Shown one piece after another: positions 44,701 to 56,852 of a stretch of DNA of 64,000 bases. The first letter of the stretch is position 1. Each line of letters starts with the position of its first letter. The translations under genes and the position numbers were made by a program. The DNA is from Eudorina sp. 2006-703-Eu-15 (lineage: Eukaryota > Chlorophyta > Chlorophyceae > Chlamydomonadales > Volvocaceae), in assembly GCA_003117195.1 (NCBI GenBank), contig BDSI01000128.1, positions 186,001-250,000 of the forward strand, in the 5' to 3' direction. Under the pieces are notes generated by a model. It saw only the letters and a list, made by a program, of their open reading frames with translations. It did not search any database and was not told the origin of the DNA.

Positions 44701-47700
44701 GAGCACGTCTGTACGGAGCTGCGACACCAGCCCTGATTCTGGTACGGCAGATGGCGTTGCTGGCGGGGAGGAGGCGGGGGCGGCAGTGGAGGCCGGAGCG
44801 GGCCTGGTTGGCGGCGGCGGGGTTGGAGCAGCAGCAGGAGGAGCTGGTGGTGGTAATGGCGGCGGCGGCGGCTCGTCGTCGGCGCCGGGGCTGCTCTACC
44901 GCAGTACGGCACCTGATTTGTGGACGCAAGATCCCTGGCGCTTGGTGGAGACGTACAGGTGTGCCGTACAAGTATACGGGTCGGGTCGTCGGGTCGGGTC
45001 GGTTTTCCATTACACTACCGAGCCCGCACACACTCTAGCGGAGACAATGCAGGCTGTTTTCCATATTTGCGTCGTTCGCTCCCAACCAACAGCTGAATAC
45101 CGAATATTCCATCACCGCCGCGTTCCGTTCAGATAAACCCCGTCTGTCATGCATCCCAATTCCCAAACACACCGGAACGTCTCATCTCTTACCAACTCCG
45201 AATTCCAGAGTCACAGAGTCCACTGTTAACATGTTACCAAAGAGGCCGCTGGTACACGGGCGTTGGTACACGGGGTACATTTGCACCCGTCGAGCGATCC
45301 GTGCAATACCGTAATCCTCGCCTGTTCCTTCCGCAGGCCCGGCATGCTCTCCCCGGGGACGTTTGTGGGTCCCCGAATGGACGGCGTGTCGCTCGGCTGC
45401 CGCTACGTGGCGGGGCTGGTGATGGCGCTGGCGGAGGCGGCGGGTCGTGACGCGGTGTCCCGCCTGCCGCTGGTTCTGGTGGTCAGTGAGGACCAGCAGG
45501 ATGAGGTGGTGCGGCAGCTGTGGCACTACCGCTTCTTCGGGTGAGGCGTATGGGTGGGTTCATGAACGGATTCATGGATTGGTGGAGGCATGCACACGGT
45601 AACAGTGTTTGCGATCAAGGGCGGTGGGGTTAATGATACAGCGCTCCACATGCAGCGGTGCTGTGTGCTGCGGTGGTGCCCACGGACTTGCATGGGTAGG
45701 TGGGTACACGTGCCGCTGTAGTACGGTACATACGGGACGCATGTATTCTTCAGGCGTCAGCGGATCGCGAGGATTGCGTTGACGATCGATCACGAGGGTT
45801 GACATGCGCCTATCGCGTGTCCCTATCACGGCCCCCGCTAGTTTCACAGTACGTACGGTATCACGTAGCCGCGCACGTACACACGGCGTTACGTCGCATC
45901 AAAGTGCAGCCACATACGGTAGGCGGCCCCCATCAGCGCACTTCTGGTGCAGTGGTGGTGGTGCACCGCGCGACCGCGTCCTCCCGCAGGAAAGCGGACG
46001 CTGTTTGGCTTCGCTGTGTACGACAAGACTGACGCGCATCGTAACCGACTCGCCATCTGCCCCCTCCCTCCATCGTCCATCCCTCCCCCCCTATCTGCAT
46101 ATACGACATACGGCATACGGCATGCACATACACAGCATACCCCGGGAGAACGTGGTGGTGCTCGTCCAGCCCTCACACCCGGGCTACTCGTACGACAGCG
46201 ACAAGCGCACTTGGAACCAGGGCGACGCCTGTCACAGCCTGCCGCTGGGCAGCGGCTACGGTCTGATGCAGCTCGCTTGGCGGGAGGAGGCGCTCGGGGT
46301 GGGGGAGGACGGCTGCCTGAAGCCCCTGGACAAATCGGCGCTGACGTGGATGGAGGCGCGTGGAGTGACGTGAGTGCCGTTCTGCCGTACGTGGGTGCCG
46401 TACATGTGTGTCGGTCGCGGGGGCCTGGGGTCTGGAGGTACGGGCTGCTGCAGCGGGCTGCTGTGGCCCTCCTGTGCCATAAACTCCGTGCACCATGCAC
46501 CTGCTGGGTTTGAAGGTTCTCTTGGTGAGACGCCACCTCACATACATACGGGCAGCAATGAACTGATTCTTCGGGTCCTAAGACATATTCGTTGGCCCTT
46601 TGCCGTATCCCGCCGTACCGCGCAGCTGGATGATCAGCCGCCGCGCCCGAGACCTGGGTCTGCTGTGCCGAGACGGGATATTGGACATTAACTCCCTGGC
46701 GTACGGCCTGTACTACCACACCGACAGGTACGGGTCGTACGGTCCATCTTCTTTATTTCCGCATCATTTCGTCGTGGTGCGGGGTTTCTTCGTTGCTCTG
46801 TCTGCTGTGGGCGGGGCGCGGCTGGTTCTCTCCGCTGGTATGTGGGCATCGATCGACGACTGACCCATGTACGGGGTCTGCTGCAACAGTCACATATTCA
46901 TATATTTGATGCAGGGACGGGACCGGTGCCAGCCGTGGGAGGTCCATTCGCGGGAGATATTACATGCGTGGAAGCCAACAAGCAACGGAAAATAACAAAT
47001 AAACCAGACCATCCCCTTCATCAGTTCATTCATTCCTGTTTGTGCGCTGACACACGTGAATGAATGAACGTTACAGCGGACCCCAAAGGGATCAACGGTG
47101 CATACCAGGGCAAGCCCCAGCAGGCCCCACCGACAAGGCGGCAAGACACCTCCACACCTCAACGTGGTGGTTGCTGGTGGTTGCTTATGCTTGTCGGGGG
47201 TTTCGTCGTCAGCCCAATGCTCTGACATTCATTCGTGGTTCGTCTATCTGCCGCCGGCCTCTTCCACCTCACCTGCTGCCTCCCGCACCGCGCCCGCGCG
47301 CCCCACACCCCACATATATCGCGCATATATCGATCGCTCTACCTCCGCCCGCGCTCGGACCACATACACCTCCAGGTCCCCCGGCACCAACATCGTCCTG
47401 GAGGCGACTTCCAGCAGCAGCCTGCTGCTCTCCCGGGTCCTGGACAGGTAGGTGGGAGGGAGGGACCCGTCCGCTCGAGCGGTCGTCACCACGCACGCAC
47501 CTCGCCCAACATGTGCTACAGACGACTACCGACGGGAATGCATGAATGCATGAATGGTGGGGACGATATGTATACCTACGTGCTGCATGCAGGCCCCCGA
47601 GGCAGGTGCATGTCTGTATGTTTGGTTTGGTTGGTTTCACCCACCTACCGTATCCGAAGCGCCCGTGCGGTTGTAGGAAACAGGCGGAGCAGGAGTGCGT

Positions 47701-50668
47701 GACATACCGTACATGCCAGGGGCATAGCAATGCCCAAGCAATAGCGTCCGTCGATACATACCCCGCCCGCTAAGTACGTACGTGTCTCGTACCTCTCAAC
47801 CGCTCATCAACCGCTCATTAACCGCGCAACACTCGCTGCCTACGTACCTCCCCTCATGTTTGCTCCTCGCATCCGCATCCGCACCCGCTGCCGCCGTCGC
47901 CAGTGTCATTATGAGCCGTCGACTGGACGCAGCGGCCGTCGCCGCCTCCGGCGCGACCTCCACCAGCGGCTCCAGCAGCCGACCCGCCACCGCCGTCGCC
48001 GCCGCCTCCTCCCGGAAGCACTCGGTCCCGGCGCTGGCCCTCCCGGATCCCACCGCGAATGGCGTCGGCGTCGGCGGCAGCAGCAGCTCTGGGCCGCACC
48101 ATCAACAGGTGGTGGAGCTGTGCCACACCGACCTGGCCACGCCCGCCATGCGCGCCGTGCTGACGGACTATTTGGCGGTCGGGCGCGTGCTGGCGGGGCT
48201 GGGGAGGTACATGATGCACCTGCCTAGCATCACCCGTGAGTGGCCGGTCAATCGATGGTTCGTACGGTACGACATAATGAAGCGGTTGTATGTATGTACG
48301 CGTGTGGCCTGCTGCTGAGGGACGGAGGGATGGAAGGAAGGCCGTGGCCTATCTAGCTGACCCGTCGTCTGGAAGTGCTTTCACCTTGTACGTCCCTATT
48401 TACCTGCCCCGTTGTACGTATCTCCCCGCTTGCCTGCCTGCCTGCCTACCCGCCGGCCTGCCCGCCTGCCTGCCCGCAGCGATGCTCGCAGGCCGTCTCT
48501 CTGTGCTTCGGCCCAAGCTGGGCCTGGTGGACGACCTGCTGCACATCCGGATGGACCTGGCGGACCTCACCTCGGCGCCCAACGCCTCCTCGCTGCTGCT
48601 GCAGGTGCGTGCGAGCGAGCGTGCGTGGGCGGGGGGGATTGGGAGGATCACTATCAGCAGCAGGCGATGAGCGAGGGCACGAACCCATACATCTAACAAG
48701 CCGCACGGCGCGCTAAACGATTTCACCACGTATGTATGTACGTACGTACTTATGTCTGTATGCTTGCAGGCGCGGCCCGACATTCCCCAACTCGTGGTCC
48801 AGGACGACGTGGAGGCGCTGCTGCCACTGCTGCAGGTCCGTCTGTATGTATGTACGGCGTAGTAGCACCCGGCGGCGGCCGACGTTCGCCACGCACCACC
48901 ATTTCAGCTAGCGAAGCTTCATGGGACCTAGATACGTAGCGTGCGGCGGCGATCGATGTATATGCGGCGTGCTAGCTGTGTCCGGCATACGTACACGTCC
49001 CTCTGGCAGGAATGTCCCGGCTGCCGACCGTTTTCAGGTAGTGTCGTGTCGGGTAAGCAAGGGATGGTCGGGATGGATCGCGGCCGGTAGGTGATGAGCG
49101 AGGGCCTCGATCGGTTTGTCGCCAACTGGTCTAACCGCCGGTCCGTTTAGTTATTATGTATCGACCGCCGGTCACGCACGCAGGCATCCGCGTGCGCACC
49201 ACTGTGAGGCCATCTCCGTCATGTGACTCATGTGTCTGGGTTCCCTATACACTTTTTAAGTATCGGTATGTACCTAGCTACCCGGCTTGGTGGTGCTTGG
49301 ATTGCCCGCAGTCCCAGGACAGCAACACGTACTTCAGGCAGCTGGTGCTGTCCTCCCGTTTCGAGGAAAAGAGGGCGTCCGTGACGGCGGTGGCGGGCGC
49401 CAGCGGCGGCAACTTGACGCCCCGCACCGCCGGCCACCTACGAAACCTGAAGGCACAGCACATCGTGGTCTACGTGGTATCCAACGTGGTGAGTGGGTGG
49501 GTGGGATAGAAATACTACATGGAATATCGCTCCACCCGCATTGCCGCATACCAAGCAACCATTGCGACTGATGAGCCCTACGTACCTGTACGCCCCGAGA
49601 CATACACGCACTTACAGTAATTACGCACGGCGGGCCGTACAAACTGCACTTATTATGTATATATGGCGTGCGGCGGGATGCTGTGCGATGCGCACATCCA
49701 ACAATAATATCCAGGTCTCGACGGCGGCCGTCCAGATGGCAGCAGCTGTGGCGCAGCCCGGCCGCGACACGGTCACGTTGGCGTGCGTGGTCTCGGATAG
49801 CCAGGTGGTCTTGCGGCAGCGCGCGGAGGAGCTGCTCGCCAAGCTGGCCTCTGAGTTCCACAAGATGTGCGGCGCGCAGTACAACTGCGAGATCGTAGTA
49901 AGTGCGTTCGGCTATGATTTATTGAGCTGCAAAAGTAAAGTATGGTCAGTTGGATTATTGCTTGGTCACTCGCCTTGCTTGTTTGTTGCTTGCTTCAACA
50001 ATACATATCTAAAATATCGTTTTGTGTGTCTATTCCTTGTTTGGCATCGACTCGGCGCCGCACGTGCGTGTTTATTCGTTGCTCTTTTTCCACGGACACG
50101 GTGCCGAATAAATCAGCCCATCAATATCATGCGTACGCACACGCAGGACCGCGGCTCCCTGGGCCTCATCGACTGCATGGAGGAATACGCCACCCGCTCG
50201 GGCGCCACCCTGGTCATCCTGGGCTCCAACTCCCTCACCTCCAAAGCCACCACCATGTCCTTCGCCGCCACGTCCTCCTCCTCCGCCGCCGCCAGCGCGG
50301 CCTCGCTGCTCCACATCGTCGGCAGCATCACCCTGGCGCTGCTGCGGCGGCTGCCCATGCCGTTGCTCCTCGTCACGCGCGCCTCGTCGGCAGCGGCGGC
50401 GAACTCGTCGACGGCCGCCGGGGGCGGCAGCAGCAGTAAGGCCAGCCACGGCCGGCGCAAGCCGATGCGCGCGCTGGCGGTGCTGGAGGGCGCTGCGACT
50501 TGCATGATGGACTACCTGGCGTCGCGGCTGCTGAATGCGAGGGGTAACGACCAACTGTACCTATCGTACATCAAACCCAGCGTGTCGCTGACGCAGCAGC
50601 AGATGAGCAGCATCAAGGCGCTCGTGGGGCGATACGTGCATGCCGCGGCAGGTGTGTGTGTGTGTGTA

Positions 50669-50714
<46 letters not shown>

Positions 50715-51166
50715 TGTGTGTATGTGTGTGTGAAGTATCTATCATCTCATATGAACTGATGATGGTAACAAACACGCAGGTATGACGCGTTCAAGCACCC
50801 AAGGGATAAAGGGTTGTTATCGGCAATGACGCACGACAATGCCCTTATTCGTTTCAGATGCCAACCATATTTTATTTATCCTATTATTAATTAGTATTAT
50901 TTACAAGATTCCGCTCGCTGCTGACCTGCCTACTGCCTCTCGCTGCAGTGCACAACATGCGACCCGCCAAGACCCTCATCCTGGACGGCCCCGCGGACCG
51001 CACCCTGGCCTCCGCGGTGGCAGAGCACGGCTGCGACCTGCTTGCGCTGCCGGCGTCGCCCATCGGGCAGCAGCTGCCCCCGGCGGTCGTGGCGACGATG
51101 CGCGCAGCCTGTACGGCAGTGCTGTGGTACCGGAACCACACGCCGGGTGACCCTCTCGATGAGTGA
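36601..51166 (+). CDS. Large fusion protein: disordered N-half, possible sugar-nucleotidyltransferase-like block, tandem UspA-like domains
   Basis: Twenty-five phase-compatible exons give about 2034 residues: 36601-36706, 36824-36885, 37238-37317, 37780-37820, 38239-38401, 38675-38864, 39251-39312, 39471-39622, 39835-40680, 41093-41352, 41600-42188, 42669-42917, 43339-43478, 44012-44958, 45337-45540, 46136-46369, 46626-46727, 47376-47447, 47904-48235, 48480-48604, 48770-48835, 49312-49488, 49715-49897, 50147-50651, 50949-51166. The start MGNVPS fits an N-myristoylation signal. A coiled coil is near 190-235 (VAEEQQRCMTLRDQVEAAAV) and disorder runs to about 1085. At 1296-1500, LPLVLVVSEDQQDEVVRQL, RFFGIPRENVVVLVQP, GSGYGLMQLAWREEA and TNIVLEATSSSSLLL recall the UDP-sugar pyrophosphorylase fold (weak). 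UspA-like signs are SGATLVILGSNSLTS and ITLALLRRLPMPLLLVT (about 1815-1870), then a second copy with GCDLLALPASPIG (about 1905-2034). The exon 5/6 junction is least certain. Confidence 0.75.
37689..37770. repeat. Exact 41-base tandem duplication
   Basis: Two identical 41-base units, each beginning TGCTACAACCCTGTCTAGAA, lie in an intron of the USP fusion gene and end just before the acceptor of the 41-base exon 37780-37820. Confidence 0.95.
38738..38773 (+). repeat. (CTG)n trinucleotide run in a coding exon
   Basis: About twelve CTG/GCT units in the exon 38675-38864 of the USP fusion gene encode a polyalanine run in the chosen frame. A polyleucine frame on the same strand was rejected because it does not lead to the coiled-coil exon. 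Confidence 0.8.
38928..39022. repeat. Dispersed repeat shared with 13737-13810
   Basis: This lies in the intron between exons 38675-38864 and 39251-39312 of the USP fusion gene. It shares CCAACGGGCCCAGATAGC and GTAGGCGCCGCAT with the other copy. Confidence 0.5.
47058..47121 (+). repeat. Dispersed repeat, copy 2
   Basis: It aligns with 8004-8073 and lies in the intron before exon 47376-47447 of the USP fusion gene. Confidence 0.6.
50652..50731. repeat. (GT)n microsatellite at a 5' splice site
   Basis: About 80 bases of GT with a few AT interruptions begin exactly at the donor of exon 50147-50651 in the USP fusion gene, so the splice site is embedded in the repeat. Confidence 0.95.
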
Positions 51167-53589
51167 GATGAGTGAACGAAGCTGATGATGACCTGCTGCG
51201 TGCAGCGAGGGTGATGATGACGCTACGGCGGCCTGTATTTTCGTTAGGATGTATGTTCGTTAGGACTTCGTTGTTAGTTGTACGTATGTTTCTTCATGCG
51301 TTGCGGCCATGGATCCGACCCAAGCAAAGCATGCGCACAGCAGGGCAAGCAAAAATCGATCTGGCAGCATGCGCTGGATGGATGACACGCTCGCAGCGCA
51401 GCTTGTATGTCGTGTTATTAGTCGTACACATTCTTGTACCTATGTGGCCAGTAGTGGTTGTATGTGATAGGTCCGCAACCGCTAGCTTGCTTGCTGCCGG
51501 GCGCTGCAGAAATGCGTGTGACGCACGACTGGACGTACGCAGATAGATAATAGCTAGATAAATAGATAGATATGCGTGTACGTATGTATGTGGCTGGCAG
51601 TAGAGAGATATGCATGCGTGTATGCGAAACATACACATACAGGCGGGTTTCACTACTTGGCCTGTTCGTTTATTTGATGTACGTAGCTAGCTTACCTGCT
51701 ATGTATGTACGTAATCATACGTACGTACACGATAGAGGTGTTGCCCTGTGATGTACGCAGTCCACATGCATGGCGGCCCTGCTGCTGCTACGTAGCCCCC
51801 AATCAAGGCCTGTCAGAACCCCCATGACTGCTGGCGGCGGCGGGGGACGGACGGAAAGGGGGCCCTCGTGTAGGGGAGGCTCATGGGGGCGGTGACGACG
51901 CAGCCCGGTGCCTCGCTCGGTTGGTTTCCCCTGCGCTTGCATAAACACAACCAACACACACGACGTATGTGTACACATACGGCGGCGGGCGGACGACGTG
52001 CGTGACGGCGGCCACGCACGAGGACAATCGTTCAAGCAATGCAAACAACACACATCTAGATGCATGCGTAGCTATTTCATTTTTTTACCTCGGTACGTGG
52101 CTCGATGAGTCATGCGAAGCAAGGGAGGGCGCGCGGCATACGCGGCATTACTCTGGTGCCGTGTGGCTGCGTGACCTACGTATTGCTTTCTTCTTTTGCG
52201 ATAGATAGAAAGTACATACTCATCAGTTCCTCGAACCTACCTCGATCCCACTCCGGCGGCTCTATCTTACAACATCATATAAGCAGCAGGTGCGTGCATG
52301 CGTACGTACGTGTGCGGGATGCGCACATGCATGCATCCCTTACAAGCAAGCATCCCGCACATCCCGCCTCCACTGTAAGAACTTACATCCATCATGCATT
52401 TGCGATTGGCCTGCGCACCCAGTGCGTGTTGCTTGTCTAGCTTGTCGCGAGCGACGGAGGCGGCCGCATGCACGCTATGTTCATCTTCATTCGTTTTTGC
52501 GGTGGACTGCTGCATGTTCGTATTCGGTTTGTTGGTTTGATGGGGCCCCATCCACGTCACGCGCTATGTTCCGTCTTTCGTTCTGTCCGTCCTATGAGTA
52601 TGTATGTATGTAATGATGTGCGTAGGGGCCCCACGCACGCGGCATACGTTAAAGCACTTATTACCTTGCTTGTTGCCTGGAGGTCGTGGATGGGTTATTA
52701 TACTGCCGATTGTAAATGTCACGGGCTAATGTCGGTAGCTGCGTGCTGATGCACGCCATGACTGTCGGCCCTGTCATTCGTTTCCCTATCCGCTGCTTAG
52801 GGTGCGTACGTACGTATGTACGACATCCTACTGATGATCTGCGTGCTGCTGCTGCGTGCTGATAGATAGATATGCGAGGGATTGAGCAAGTATCCAGGGC
52901 GGGCGGGGCGGGGACGGACGTGCAGTGCTCCATCCACCTATCCTTTCTTGATACCTACAACGCATGTATGTTACTAATGCTACCTAATTTGATATCAATC
53001 TATCTAGCTCGCTGTTTGGTGACCGACGTGTACGGATTCATCATTCAGCGTAATGTGGAGACGCTCGTCATCACAGCGCGCATGTAATCGATTGCATCGA
53101 AAAAGTATCACATAAACTATGCGCCTACGACGTAGTTCGTACGATTCTGCGAACCCTGCGCCAGCCCTATCTGCGCGTCGATGTGCTTGGATACACACTG
53201 CAGATTTCCGGCTCCTAAAAAAAGTAAGTGTGAAGTAATCAAAATAAATATTGCATCATTTTCTTAGATTCGGTGGGTAGCAAAAAAGGGGAGTCAGAAT
53301 TTTACCGACATTTGGCCCGTAAAAATACTGATGATGTTTTTTCACGACGGCATCGATCAAGCAGTGCGTGCAAGCATGTGTATATGCGCACGTGCACCAA
53401 CCTTATTTTACCCTAAATACACCCTTGACAAAACCTCTGTCACAAGCAATGTCACGCGAAACCCCTCCAAGCCGGCCTTGAGTCCAGCTTGATCCTCATG
53501 GTAAGAGGATCTTGATATATATAAATATATATATATATATATAGGCTTACTTGAGTCTGGTCTCGATTAATTAGATCAAGACCTCACTC
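51167..53589. other. 3' flank of the USP fusion gene, microsatellite-rich
   Basis: No gene supported. Self-complementary GTAC/CGTA/GTAT tetranucleotide runs recur (for example 51585-51594, 51710-51730, 52302-52312 and 52805-52820), with GATA-type units at 51542-51571 and an AT run at 53517-53543. Open frames are short. Confidence 0.45.
52374..52378 (+). terminator. Candidate polyadenylation signal of the USP fusion gene (TGTAA)
   Basis: This is the first TGTAA I found after the stop at 51166; it would give a 3' UTR of about 1.2 kb. Confidence 0.3.
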
Positions 53590-53919
53590 ATGTGTGACCA
53601 GGATGAAGCCCGGGGCCGATTAAGATCCCCCCGCGCTGACAGACCTCGGTGTCGTACTCTGCCGTACTGCACAGCTGCCCGTGACCCCGAGGTGAATGAC
53701 GTGCCTGGGTCCACGCACATCATCCGCCGCCGCCGCCAGGAGGACGCTGCGCCGCGGGACCCAGCCCCTCCGGCTGTCGCAGTCACCGCCGCTCCCACTG
53801 CCGCCGCCGCCGCCCGTACGGCGGCCCGCGCGCCGCTTGGCGGACCTGTGCACCGGGCGAGACTTGTATATACCACTGTTGAAGAATACAGATTAATTGT
53901 TGTCATATTTTCGTAATAT
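53590..53919 (+). other. GC-rich island with an open frame, not recognised
   Basis: A GC-rich stretch between AT-rich flanks has an ATG-initiated plus-strand frame of 108 residues rich in Arg, Ala and Pro and ending VIFS. The minus strand also has an open frame, so the direction is uncertain. It may be an isolated exon or a GC-biased non-coding segment. Confidence 0.2.
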
Positions 53920-53924
53920 TGCAT

Positions 53925-54135
53925 TATAAAGATTACGTTATTGTTGTTATTAAAAATTGAAAGTTATTTATATTATATTAGTATAAAAATATAATATAAA
54001 ATAATTTATATTATAAAATAATTTATAATATAATATAAAAGTTATTTACTTTAAAAAATAATTTATAATATCATATAAAGTTATTTATATTATAAAATAA
54101 TGAATTTAAAAGTTACATATTGTAGATGTTATATA
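53925..54135. repeat. AT-rich tandem repeat block
   Basis: About 200 bases of nearly pure A/T built from recurring units such as AAAATAATTTATATTATA and AAAGTTATTTA. It is strikingly unlike the surrounding GC-rich DNA. Confidence 0.9.
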
Positions 54136-54150
54136 TATACATTGTTGCAG

Positions 54151-54877
54151 TTACTTAACAGTAGTATTCCGCACAGACATCAGCGGAGACCGCCGGCGGC
54201 GCGGCAAGTGCATGCGTGTGGGGAGGAGCGAGATAAAGTGGCAGCCATGTTCCAAGGCAAGACTCTGACATACAGTTCCCGTGATGGTTTCAGCAGTGGG
54301 AAAAAGTGATGATATATAGACCGTGCGCGATATGAGGTCCAGCCCAATAATGCGTCCACCTAACGTTGCGTACATTTTGTGCCGCCCCATGCATCCCAGC
54401 TGATCTGCGGGGCAGACGCTGGGTGGATTAGGTGGAGTTTGTCCCTGGATGGGGAACCTACGTAACGAGCTTCCCGACAGACCCAGCCAACTCCTTGTCG
54501 GTAGTCTTCCGTCCATGACCACTACACCTCTGCCAGAGATGGGAGCTGGCCTTCGCTGCGGTGGTAGTTCACTAATAGGGCGGGGCGCCCCGATGGCCTT
54601 CCCCCTGAGTGGCGGGGCTATCCAGCTGCTCGTCCCCATGAACTCACGGGCTTGTTCCCTGCATTGCAAAGTGGGTGCGGGTCGGTGTGCTTCCCCGTGC
54701 TTACACTTGTGGAGCATGCATGTTCGTCCATCCCACGCAGCATGCATGTCCGGTGCGCCATTGTGGCGTGGATTTGTTGAGCACGCAGTGCATGTACGGT
54801 GCGGACGATGCGGTTCGCTTGTACTGATGATGACCTGCGGGCGGGGTCCTCGTTGCCGTGAGGCCAGCGACGTATGA
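54151..54877. other. Overlapping unassigned ORFs on both strands
   Basis: A minus-strand frame of 198 residues (54747-54151, includes LGGRIIGLDLISRTVYISSL) and a plus-strand frame of 142 residues (54449-54877) overlap. Neither is recognised and neither has clear splice partners. The location beside the AT-rich block would suit a transposon remnant, but no transposase or reverse transcriptase motif is visible. Confidence 0.25.
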
Positions 54878-56852
54878 GCGACTCAGCTGCCCCTGTCTGT
54901 GTCTTGGTCTTCCAACATTGCAGTTGCTACCTTACCGGGAACTTATTTGATTTGCTGTGATGCCTGTATGTATGCGTCGCATCCGTCGATGGTCTTCTTG
55001 TCTCAAACAACGGCTCCCCGTATGCACCGATGAGCGGAATACGCAATGTGTTCTCCTCCTAGATCTTAGCCAGTTCAATGTCATCTTATAAATGTGAAGT
55101 CATTACGTGTGTCCTGTTTGCACTGGCCAGCAGTCGGCCCGAATGCATCACCATTAGTAGTTGGAAACATCATCGTAAGTTCTTTGGATATATATTTTTA
55201 AAAGACTTAAAGACAACTTATTTTGCGATTGTGACGAGAAGACTGCCTCATGTCGACTGGATCCATTGCCGTTCCTTCAAATCTTGACAGATGAATGCGA
55301 TGCAAACACATTCACATGTTGTTCCACGCCTTCTGAAGTCTTTTCCTGTGGCAATGTTCGTATACATACCTAATGCTCCATACGTATGCAGCTTTCTTCA
55401 TATGTGTTACACTTTGAGAAGCATTTCGTTTGTTAGCCAACTTAAAGGGTGTTTCCACTGAAGCAAGGTGGATTAGCCCTTCCGGCGAAATAGCTCCTAA
55501 GCAAGCCTAGTCTAGGCTGTATTTGATGTGCTATATATGCCTGTGCAATGGGAACTGCCTTACCCTCTATCTGGTCGACAATTTGATGTATACTTGGTCC
55601 TACTAAACCTGATATGAAGATGCCCCGAACGAAGATAATGCGAAGTGGATCATTGACATAATATGTACATCTGGCGGTTCCACGAGTGGCCAGCCAGGAG
55701 CCGTACGTAGCTGCCTACCGGCGCCATAGGAGCACGTGTATGGGGGTAAGGCTGGGTAGGGTTATTAGGGGTCAGCGAGGGTGGGGTTGAGGGTGAGGGT
55801 GGGGGTAAGGGCAAATCAACTTACTAGCTAGCTACTGTTTAGATGACCTCAGGGAGGAAGCAACACGGGTACACAACGGTGCAGCCGCCAGGCAAGGTGT
55901 GTAGGAGCGAGATAGGTCGACGCTTATCAAGAGATACATCCACCCTCACCCACAAGCAATGGACCAAGCTGAACACAGTGCTTATTTATCACATGTGAAC
56001 CCAAAGTTATAACAATAAATTACATATGCAGAGCGGAAACTAAACAGGCAGCAGGCAGGTATCGTTACTGTTGAAGGGCTGACTACTGAAAAAGATTTAA
56101 GTCCTAACTACTAACACCTAAATTAATCCAAATGTATGTTTCGAAATTCCAAATAGGCTTATGGGATGCGGCATGGACGTGGCAGCACGTGACGGCGTCG
56201 GCAAGCAAGGGCAGCTGTCCACGAGCGCCTATCATCGGATCTCACCTAGCTAGACCTGTGCATTATTGCTATGTATGTATCGCTTTTGGCGTTAGCTCCT
56301 TGCTTCCCATCCAGGAAACCTGCCTGTTATTAATGTGGTATGAAAGATAGCTTCGCCCGTTTTGAATTTATGGAAATAAGTGGGTAATTCCATATTAAAT
56401 GTACAACACCTGGTGTCTCTCGATATAAACTTTCCTGGGAATATTTGGTCTGCTGTCTACGACCGAGACCAAATCTACCATGTACGATGCATGCATGCAC
56501 ATGGTCCTATACTGTCAACAAATCAGCAGCTCAGTACGTAAGGTGCCCAATTTATCGTGTATATACATATTCTGTTCCGTTCTTATTGCGTTCTTTGCAA
56601 AAACAGTCACTAATTTTGGAAGATTCGCAACGAACTAGCGCCGCTCCCACGTCCTCCGTCTCCGGAGACATCTATATACGCTCGGAACGAAGAACATGAC
56701 ATGAGCGTTGATTAGGATAACGACTTTTACATATTTTGTATTTTTTGAAGGGAAATGGCTTTATCCCTCACCTTCCGACCTTCAACCAAAATAGATGCAA
56801 GACTTTAAGACAGCATGTAAAATACGACAGACGCATACACAGATATCGAGAG
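54878..56852. other. Gap upstream of the glycoprotein gene
   Basis: Moderately AT-rich sequence with no supported gene. A G-rich stretch at 55739-55809 has repeated GGGT(A/G/T)AGGG-like phrases. The right end should contain the promoter of the 56853 gene. Confidence 0.4.
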
